Shown one piece after another: positions 7,460-12,687 of a DNA stretch of 12,687 nucleotides. Source of the stretch: Bacteriovorax stolpii (GTDB lineage: Bacteria; Bdellovibrionota; Bacteriovoracia; Bacteriovoracales; Bacteriovoracaceae); assembly GCA_945890905.1 (NCBI GenBank), contig CAMDDI010000083.1, forward strand, positions 1 to 12,687. The letters run 5' to 3'. Below the pieces are notes generated by a model, which saw nothing but the letters and a program-made list of their open reading frames with translations, was not told where the DNA came from and did not search any database. The translations under genes and the position numbers were made by a program. How positions within the stretch are numbered: the first letter of the stretch is position 1; each line of letters begins with the position of its first letter.

Positions 7460-7489
7460 ATTATAGAGGAAAGCTTCTATTGTTGGGAA
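7460..7489 (-). promoter_or_regulatory. Candidate internal promoter for ftsH
   Basis: On the minus strand a perfect TATAAT (7460-7465) lies 18 nt after TTCCCA (7484-7489, four of six), in the tilS 3' end and the tilS-ftsH gap, about 40 nt before the ftsH ATG. ftsH-folP may therefore be expressed independently of tilS. Confidence 0.45.
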
Positions 7490-8820
7490 GAAAAGAGATT
7501 AGAAAGGTTACAAAGAGGAAGAAGTCTGAGTCTTTCGGGCAACTTTTCTTTTTTGGAGCGCCAAAGATCTAGACACTTGGTGAATGTCATAAAGCGCAGT
7601 CCTCGCTCTTGGCACACGCGAGAAACTTCTGGAAAGAGTGAGTCAAAGACCGAAGTATTGAGAGTTTTTAAAATGGAATCAGATTCAAGCACCAGCACTA
7701 AACCAGGCATATTGAGGAGTGCGTCTGGAGTTCGCAGAAGATTTGTCCAAGCATGCTGCAGCTCGACTCTTCTGTAATAAGGCATCTCTATTAGTTGCTT
7801 TTCTGTAAGCTGAGAGAGAACTGTAGCAATAGATTGGTCATAATTTTGGACTTCTTTTTTATAAATCATCAGCAAATTGTAAGAGTGGTAAGCGGTCAGA
7901 CCGCCACTGAAATCAAAAGGCCCCTTCTTTCCATTATCAATGGCGCGAAGCATGCGCACAATGGGCCCCACAATTTCCCCACGATCTGCGTTTGAATAAG
8001 CATGAAGCAATTCTTGAACTTGAATTTCAGAAAAGATTTTACCTTGAAGCATTCCCCCTTCTTCAAAGACAAAAATTGTTGAAGTCCCGGTACGATTCAT
8101 GACACTGATTTTAAGCATCATGGCCGTAAAATTAGCAATGTGAGCGTAGGACTTTAAGTAAGCAGGATAGCGTTTACGAATCGTAGGGATGATCACATGT
8201 CTTACATAATTTCGATCGTGCTTAAGATTTAAATTGGTTGGATCTTCCCGGAAAGGAATATCTTCAAATTTTGCAATCGTTTGTATTTGTTTTTTAGTGA
8301 CACATAAAAATGGGCGCACTAAGGCCCTATTGCGGACAGGAATTCCAATCGCAGACTTTGGATTATTAGAGCGGCATCTCTGCATAAAGTTCCACTCATA
8401 GGAGTCATCCAAGTGATGACCGGCCCAAAGCATTTCATTTTTTTTGAGATTTTCTAGACATAAATCACGACGAATTTTTCGTGCCCTAGCTTCAAAGTTA
8501 CTATCTAAAGCCGAGAGACCTTTCACATGCAAAACAGTTAGAGGAATGCCTTCTTGCTTACAGAGTTTTTTCACCACAGCTTCATCCCCTTTTTGACCTT
8601 CACGGGTGTGGTGATGAACAAAGACGGCCCTCACGGGACCAATTTTTCCTTGGCGATGCAAGGTGTTTGCAAACCAGAGAAGAGTCATGGAGTCGATTCC
8701 ACCAGACACGGCGATAGCGTGACTTCCAGAAAGTTCTTTTGAGCTGGCCACATGCCCGAAGAATCTCCAGACATGTTTAAAAAATAATGCTCGATAAGCT
8801 ATGGGACTTAATTTTTTCAT
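7477..8820 (-). CDS. tilS: tRNA(Ile)-lysidine synthase, 447 aa
   Basis: ATP-dependent enzyme that converts C34 of tRNA-Ile(CAU) to lysidine so that the tRNA reads AUA and is charged with Ile. The N-type PP-loop is AVSGGIDSM (residues 37-45). Further family motifs are VHHHTREGQKGDE (68-80, position of the VDHGLR region), GHHLDDSYE (134-142, for GHHADDQAET) and the DPTN...RNYVRH block (193-208), typical of TilS. The remainder, about 230 residues, is the divergent C-terminal part. The start chosen is ATG 8818-8820; an in-frame GTG at 8857-8859 would add 13 residues, but it lies inside the -35 box of the divergent tRNA promoter and has no spaced Shine-Dalgarno. Neither start has a strong ribosome site. 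First gene of the tilS-ftsH-folP block, divergent from a CAT-anticodon tRNA. Confidence 0.94.
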   Translation of the reverse strand: MKKLSPIAYRALFFKHVWRFFGHVASSKELSGSHAIAVSGGIDSMTLLWFANTLHRQGKIGPVRAVFVHHHTREGQKGDEAVVKKLCKQEGIPLTVLHVKGLSALDSNFEARARKIRRDLCLENLKKNEMLWAGHHLDDSYEWNFMQRCRSNNPKSAIGIPVRNRALVRPFLCVTKKQIQTIAKFEDIPFREDPTNLNLKHDRNYVRHVIIPTIRKRYPAYLKSYAHIANFTAMMLKISVMNRTGTSTIFVFEEGGMLQGKIFSEIQVQELLHAYSNADRGEIVGPIVRMLRAIDNGKKGPFDFSGGLTAYHSYNLLMIYKKEVQNYDQSIATVLSQLTEKQLIEMPYYRRVELQHAWTNLLRTPDALLNMPGLVLVLESDSILKTLNTSVFDSLFPEVSRVCQERGLRFMTFTKCLDLWRSKKEKLPERLRLLPLCNLSNLFSSQQ

Positions 8821-8852
8821 AGGCAAACACTTGCTTATACAGGGAAATAATA

Positions 8853-8882
8853 TTGACACTTTCCAGTCATACCCCTTAGTAT
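8853..8882 (+). promoter_or_regulatory. Promoter of the CAT-anticodon tRNA gene
   Basis: A perfect TTGACA (8853-8858) and TAGTAT (8877-8882, four of six) with an 18-nt spacer end 17 nt before the mature tRNA 5' end, as expected for a stable-RNA promoter. The -35 box overlaps the alternative GTG start of tilS on the other strand. Confidence 0.72.
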
Positions 8883-8899
8883 GACTCTACTTTTCTTAT

Positions 8900-8976
8900 G
8901 GCGACGTAGCTCAGTTGGTGAGAGCACAGCATTCATAACGCTGGGGTCGGCAGTTCAACTCTGCCCGTCGCTACCA
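8900..8976 (+). tRNA. tRNA with anticodon CAT (elongator tRNA-Met most likely; tRNA-Ile2 not excluded)
   Basis: A complete 77-nt cloverleaf with encoded CCA. Acceptor GGCGACG (8900-8906) pairs with CGTCGCT (8966-8972), with a G1-U72 wobble; discriminator A8973, CCA 8974-8976. D arm GCTC/GAGC with GG in the loop; anticodon loop TTCATAA with CAT at 8934-8936; 5-bp T stem GGCAG/CTGCC with loop TTCAACT. The anticodon stem CAGCA/CGCTG has an A-C mismatch next to the loop. The three G-C pairs of initiator tRNA and its unpaired position 1-72 are absent, so it is not tRNA-fMet. The overall sequence resembles E. coli elongator tRNA-Met, including A5-U68, which argues against the TilS substrate tRNA-Ile2. 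No clear terminator follows. Confidence 0.95.
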
Positions 8977-9222
8977 TATCTTACTTAAATAATACTCTCA
9001 ATTTTCAATAACTTAAAACCAATTGAACATAATATTTCTGGAGTTCAGAGAGATAGCGGTCTGCATTACTGCTCAATAAATCTGACAAGGCCACATCAGT
9101 TTAAGGGTTTTTTGGCCAAAACCTCCTATTCAAAATGAAAGACTGCATTAAAACGAATTAATTGGTTCACCATTGGCGGATTTATCTCTTAGGACTAGAG
9201 TTGGTAAAAATCGGAGAAATTT
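8977..9222. other. Intergenic region between tRNA and response regulator
   Basis: 246 nt, AT-rich, with no open frame of note and no clear sigma70 promoter. It holds a perfect 12-bp palindrome TTTTGGCCAAAA (9110-9121) extended by GG (9106-9107) and CC (9122-9123), which could be an operator for the downstream regulator or a weak hairpin. GGAG at 9213-9216 is the ribosome site of the next gene. Confidence 0.4.
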
Positions 9223-9897
9223 ATGACCAAAATCTTAGTAGTTGAAGATGAAAAGAAAGTTTCGGCATTTATTCAACAAGGACTTCATGAAGTTGGATAT
9301 GAAGTCGAAATAGTCGATTCTCCCGGTCTAGCTCGCGAAAGAATCAAGTTGAAAAAGTTTGATCTCTTAATTTTAGATGTGATGCTTCCAGAGATGAGCG
9401 GAATGGATTTTGCTAAAGAACTTCGTGTACAAGGATTTTCTGGATTTATCTTAATGCTCACGGCACTCTCAACCACTAAGGATAAAATTCAAGGTCTTGA
9501 TTCAGGAGCAGATGACTACCTCACTAAGCCATTTGAGTTTGAAGAATTGCTCGCCCGAGTGCGCGCACTTATCCGCCGAACAGGTGATGATAAGGCCCAG
9601 CTCAAGAATGGGGAGCTCGTGATGGATTTAATTTCACGAAACGTTTCTCGCGAAGGAGTTAAAATTGAGCTCACAACTAAAGAATTTTCATTGCTAGAAT
9701 TTCTCATGCGCCACTTAGATAAGGTTGTAGATCGCAATGCTATTGCACGCCAAGTTTGGGGAACTGACTTTGATCCCGACTCAAACGTCATCGATGTTTA
9801 CATCAACCATTTAAGAAAAAAGATTGATAGTCCTTTTCCTAAAAAACTTTTAAAAACTGTTGTAGGCCAGGGCTATGTACTCAATAAAGTCGAATAA
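9223..9897 (+). CDS. OmpR/PhoB-family two-component response regulator, 224 aa
   Basis: Transcription factor switched by phosphorylation. Receiver domain (1-118) has all key residues: acidic pair Glu8-Asp9, phosphoacceptor Asp52 in LLILDVMLP, Thr80, and Lys102 in LTKPF. The C-terminal winged helix (about 128-222) contains ELTTKEFSLLEFL, the recognition-helix region SNVIDVYINHLRKKID and the closing VVGQGYVL, typical of OmpR/PhoB proteins and similar in style to the CusR/heavy-metal subgroup. The start ATG follows GGAG with six bases between. The 3' end overlaps the histidine kinase gene by 23 nt, so the two are one operon and cognate partners. Target genes and signal are not evident; autoregulation through the upstream palindrome is possible. 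Confidence 0.97.
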   Translation: MTKILVVEDEKKVSAFIQQGLHEVGYEVEIVDSPGLARERIKLKKFDLLILDVMLPEMSGMDFAKELRVQGFSGFILMLTALSTTKDKIQGLDSGADDYLTKPFEFEELLARVRALIRRTGDDKAQLKNGELVMDLISRNVSREGVKIELTTKEFSLLEFLMRHLDKVVDRNAIARQVWGTDFDPDSNVIDVYINHLRKKIDSPFPKKLLKTVVGQGYVLNKVE

Positions 9898-11314
9898 GAC
9901 CAAGCGGTTCAAAGGAATCAGGTTCAAACTCGCTCTCGTTTACTCTACGCTCTTTGGATTATTCCTGTGCATCTTTGCATTTATTGTTTCTAGGCAATAT
10001 CTTCTAACAGCACGGAATGATTTTAGTAAAGCACTCCTTAACTACTCAATTGATCTCTCCAATGAAATTCAGATTGATTCATCCGGAATCAAACCGGTGC
10101 TTCACATTCCTGAACGTGAACTTAAAAAGCAGTTCCCTTTTGCTTTAGGACAAACTTATTATTTTGTCCGCTCGATTGATGGGGATATTCTCATCCGCGG
10201 GGATAATGAGTTTCCTCTGGGAGAAATTCCCTATAAAAAAGATTTTGCCCTCAAAGAAGATTACACCCATCGTTTTCAAACTCTCATTTTTGGGAAAAAT
10301 GAATTTCAGGCGGTAAATCTAAAAATCACAAGTTATCAAGGCAAACCTCTCATCCTTCAAGTGGCCACACCTTCAAACCTTTTGCGTGATCAAGAGCGTC
10401 GTCACATCCTCATTAACGTCATCACCATTCCTCTTTTGATCCTACTTTCTAGTTTGTTGTCCTATTTTCTGGCAGGCAAGGCACTGGAGCCGATTCAGGC
10501 CGTAACAGATGCTGCTAATAACATCGCGGCCAAAAATCTCTCCCTCAGAGTTCCGGTGCACGATACCGGGGATGAAGTTTCAGAACTCTCCAAAACTCTC
10601 AATACTCTTTTGGACCGCTTAGAGAAATCCTTCAAGGCCCAAGAAAATTTTGTGTCCAATGCAAGCCACCAACTCAACACCCCCTTGGCCATTATTAAAG
10701 GTGAACTGGATGTTTTAGAATCCAAAGCCAGGACTTTAGATGATACCTCCCGCTTTCAAAAAAGTTTAAGAGAAGAGCTTGAGCGCCTGATTGAACTGGT
10801 AAAAAATATGCTTCTGGTTTCACGGGTTGAATCTGGACAGGAAAACTTTATCTTTGTCCCTACCAGAGTGGATGAGATTCTTTTAAGCACTTCATCGAGA
10901 CTCAGGACTAAGGCCCGGGATAAAAAAATCCTTATCCGTTTTAACATCACTGAAGATCTTCCTTCAGAAGCAGTGACCATTAATGGCGAGAAACAGCTTT
11001 TAACCTGCTTGTTCGAAAATCTTTTGGATAACGCCATTAAGTACTCACCAGACGAGAGTACAATTTGTCTTGATATTAAATCAGGGACCAATCCTTTAGA
11101 AGTATGGATTCAAGATGAAGGACCTGGAATTTCACCGGAGGAATACGAAAATATCGTGACTCATAGGTTTCAGCGAGGGGCCACAAACCTAGTTCCAGGT
11201 ACTGGAATTGGCCTTTCTCTGGCCTATCAAATCGCAGCTTATCACCATGCGTCTATTTCTTACCAAAAGTTACAACCTCAAGGCAGCCTTTTCATTGTGG
11301 GATTTACTAAATAA
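9875..11314 (+). CDS. Membrane sensor histidine kinase, partner of the upstream regulator, 479 aa
   Basis: Sensor of the two-component pair, in the inner membrane. TM1 is about residues 18-40, an extracytoplasmic domain of about 135 residues follows (43-176), TM2 is about 178-199, then a HAMP domain (200-253). The HisKA box is NASHQLNTPLAII with phospho-His265; the residue after His is Gln rather than the common Glu, a variant found in TctE-like kinases. The ATPase domain has the N box ENLLDNAIKYS (Asn386), G1 DEGPGIS (414-420) and G2 GTGIGLSLA (442-450). The start ATG (9875) lies inside the regulator gene with only AGG upstream, so coupled translation is likely. No other start codon in a good position precedes TM1. 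The sensor domain shows no motif that names a ligand; CusS-like kinases are the nearest style. Confidence 0.96.
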   Translation: MYSIKSNKTKRFKGIRFKLALVYSTLFGLFLCIFAFIVSRQYLLTARNDFSKALLNYSIDLSNEIQIDSSGIKPVLHIPERELKKQFPFALGQTYYFVRSIDGDILIRGDNEFPLGEIPYKKDFALKEDYTHRFQTLIFGKNEFQAVNLKITSYQGKPLILQVATPSNLLRDQERRHILINVITIPLLILLSSLLSYFLAGKALEPIQAVTDAANNIAAKNLSLRVPVHDTGDEVSELSKTLNTLLDRLEKSFKAQENFVSNASHQLNTPLAIIKGELDVLESKARTLDDTSRFQKSLREELERLIELVKNMLLVSRVESGQENFIFVPTRVDEILLSTSSRLRTKARDKKILIRFNITEDLPSEAVTINGEKQLLTCLFENLLDNAIKYSPDESTICLDIKSGTNPLEVWIQDEGPGISPEEYENIVTHRFQRGATNLVPGTGIGLSLAYQIAAYHHASISYQKLQPQGSLFIVGFTK

Positions 11315-11604
11315 AAGTCAATGATCTTGGCGACTTGCTTCAAAGTCCAAATATGTCCAAAGGGTAGACATTTGCCCTAAATATGTCGCTTCTTAACACA
11401 CCTAACTATCTAAAATTACGTCTGCGTCAGTATGTCACGTGTTTTGCATAGTAGCCTCCAGGAAGAATGGCGTTTTTTGACCCTGAACATGTAGTTTTTA
11501 CAGCCCACGAGCGTATCTACTGCGTCGCGTTAAGAAACTAAGTTAAACTCCATGAAAACAGTAAACAGCACATTCATTGGTTTTTTAGATATGAGAGGTT
11601 CATT
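11315..11604. other. Intergenic region between histidine kinase and ATP-grasp gene
   Basis: 290 nt without a confident gene. It holds AAATATGTC twice (11349-11357 and 11379-11387, 30 nt apart), an inverted pair AGGG/CCCT (11361-11364 and 11375-11378) between them, and GCGAC/GTCGC (11330-11334 and 11385-11389) around them. No rho-independent terminator for the kinase and no clear promoter for the next gene was found, although one is expected here. A short ORF at 11552-11608 is listed separately. Confidence 0.4.
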
Positions 11605-11608
11605 GTGA
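11552..11608 (+). CDS. Possible 18-codon leader peptide ahead of the ATP-grasp gene
   Basis: ATG at 11552 reads MKTVNSTFIGFLDMRGSL and stops at TGA 11606-11608. The stop overlaps the GTG start of the next gene as GTGA, the arrangement used for coupled translation. There is no strong Shine-Dalgarno upstream (AAG-rich only), and a second in-frame ATG lies at 11591. This may be chance. Confidence 0.2.
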   Translation: MKTVNSTFIGFLDMRGSL

Positions 11609-12687
11609 TCAAAGTGAAAAGTAAGCTTCGTAAACTTCAACCATATAATCCGAATCAGGGTTTTATCGGCAGTGTTAAGGTCGATGTGGCCAACTACATC
11701 TTCTCTTCTCGCAGAAAACGGGCACCTTACATGCACTCAAAAGCATTGGTTAAAAATCTTCTCTCGCGAGAAGTGTCAGTGCATTTAAAAGAGTCACAGA
11801 ATCTTACAAAATTTATTCGTAAGCGGGATTTAACTTTCCAAAAATCTGACGATGCAGGAAATTACAAGATCTTCACTGTACCTTGTACTACCACCATCGT
11901 TCCTCTTCAAAAATCAGTTTTCAATTCTATTGAAAAAGCGGCTCAAGCGCTTATTGTTTCACTTCGCTGCGTGATTCAAGATATCTATGGTGCAAAATCT
12001 GTGAAAGATTCTGGATTCGTGAAATCCCTTCCAGATGATATCCGTAAAATTTTTATCTCTGCCATCATGGAATCTCCAAACTATTTCCCACAACTTCATC
12101 ACCCGAACATGAAGAAATATCCTTTCTTTGATAACGTCGGATTAGATTTAGTTTTGATTGAAGACTACCTTGAACAATCAAAGAACTTTGAAGAAATTCT
12201 CAAGGGTAAAAAAGTTGATAAGCTACCACAACTTCCATTCCGTATTCTTGAACTAAATGCAGGAGCTCCATCGGGTGCTTCAAACAATATGAACGTGCTT
12301 GAAGGTCATTACGAGCAGAATCCAGAAGTTTTGGATTCTTTGGGCCGCATGATGCCTAATGATCACTTCCAAGTTCTCTCTGATACCTATCGCACACTAG
12401 GTGAGGACTGGACGAGCGTTAAAGACGGAATCCAAGTGATTCTTCCTCCGGGAGGAATGAACGGTGCTGCACCAGAAATTCATAACCTTGCTGCCTACTC
12501 GGGCCTAGTTTACGCTGATCCTGTTCAATTATTTCAAGATGACAAAGGCTTTATCCGTCTACGTACCATCAATGGATCAAATCCAATAGTGACGGCGATT
12601 TATTCACGTATTAATGCTGATTCGGCCCTCTTTGATATCGATAAAGGCATTATTCTTCGTGATGCAGATACAAATGAACCAATATAT
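11605..12687 (+). CDS. Circularly permuted ATP-grasp protein (DUF404/DUF407 type), N-terminal 361 codons, runs off the right edge
   Basis: The first 361 residues are in the window and the frame is open to the last base. The sequence matches the circularly permuted ATP-grasp family by its motif order: LQKSVFNSIEKAAQALIVSL...QDIYGAK (101-131), VGLDLVLIE (178-186), ILELNAGAPSGASNNM (214-229; family form LEDN-R-PSG-SY), GAAPEIHNLAAYSGL (287-301) and DPVQLFQDDKGFIRLRT (305-321), then IYSRI (332-336). Such proteins are predicted amide-bond ligases of unknown substrate, often beside alpha-E and transglutaminase-like genes, which would lie to the right if present. The start is GTG 11605-11607 with GAGAGG (11593-11598) six bases upstream; no in-frame ATG precedes it. 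No signal peptide. It is longer than one-domain members at its N-terminus (about 100 residues before the core). Confidence 0.78.
   Translation, partial: MIKVKSKLRKLQPYNPNQGFIGSVKVDVANYIFSSRRKRAPYMHSKALVKNLLSREVSVHLKESQNLTKFIRKRDLTFQKSDDAGNYKIFTVPCTTTIVPLQKSVFNSIEKAAQALIVSLRCVIQDIYGAKSVKDSGFVKSLPDDIRKIFISAIMESPNYFPQLHHPNMKKYPFFDNVGLDLVLIEDYLEQSKNFEEILKGKKVDKLPQLPFRILELNAGAPSGASNNMNVLEGHYEQNPEVLDSLGRMMPNDHFQVLSDTYRTLGEDWTSVKDGIQVILPPGGMNGAAPEIHNLAAYSGLVYADPVQLFQDDKGFIRLRTINGSNPIVTAIYSRINADSALFDIDKGIILRDADTNEPIY

Noticed and set aside
9061..9150. Direct repeat CTGCATTA at 9061-9068 and 9143-9150
   Set aside because: An 8-bp repeat in about 250 nt is expected by chance about as often as not, and the spacing suggests no regulator footprint.
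10663..10702. Histidine kinase H-box with Gln after the phospho-His
   Set aside because: The HQL form occurs in active kinase groups such as TctE-like proteins, so it is not by itself a sign of inactivation.
1..12687. CRISPR arrays, insertion sequences, integrases, phage genes or attachment sites
   Set aside because: No regularly spaced repeats, transposase or recombinase motifs were seen, and the tRNA gene has no integrase or repeated 3' end beside it within the window.

Overview
This is an ordinary-looking chromosomal window from an AT-leaning Gram-negative bacterium (roughly 40% GC by eye). The mix of secreted serine proteases, a receiver/HD-GYP protein with degenerate motifs, a tilS-ftsH-folP cluster and a circularly permuted ATP-grasp gene suggests a member of the Bdellovibrionota, perhaps Bacteriovoracales. 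That placement is an inference from gene style; there is no rRNA or other marker to settle it.

Layout. On the minus strand at the left edge (1-382) is the N-terminal third of an AGCS-type sodium:alanine/glycine symporter. To its right, also on the minus strand, lie two secreted serine proteases: a subtilase (S8, 520-1842) and a trypsin/V8-fold protease (S1, 1956-2810). Each has its own rho-independent terminator, so they look like separate transcripts. Next is a small VOC-fold-like protein (2888-3277, minus), divergent from a pseudo-receiver plus HD-GYP-like protein (3360-4745, plus). The latter converges on folP with a 3-nt gap. The minus-strand block tilS (7477-8820), ftsH (5513-7420), folP (4749-5513) is a recognisable conserved housekeeping order, with folP coupled to ftsH by a TAATG overlap. 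Divergent from tilS is a tRNA gene with anticodon CAT (8900-8976), preceded by a near-consensus promoter that runs up to the tilS 5' end. On the plus strand follow an OmpR/PhoB-type response regulator and its membrane histidine kinase, overlapping by 23 nt. A 290-nt gap with no confident gene leads to a circularly permuted ATP-grasp gene (11605 to the right edge, truncated) that starts at GTG behind a good ribosome binding site.

How the genes relate. TilS, FtsH and FolP are core functions (lysidine modification of tRNA-Ile2, membrane protein quality control, folate synthesis). The CAT-anticodon tRNA beside tilS is formally either elongator tRNA-Met or the TilS substrate tRNA-Ile(CAU). The two proteases are exported and would act outside the cytoplasm, which fits a predatory or scavenging life style but does not prove it. 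The two-component pair is self-contained; its stimulus cannot be read from the sequence. No mobile element, CRISPR array or integrase is visible. I see no convincing new multi-gene system. The most interesting items are the HD-GYP protein that has lost both its phosphoacceptor Asp and its GYP motif while keeping its metal ligands, the CAT-anticodon tRNA next to tilS, the divergent FolP, and the short leader ORF with GTGA overlap before the ATP-grasp gene.
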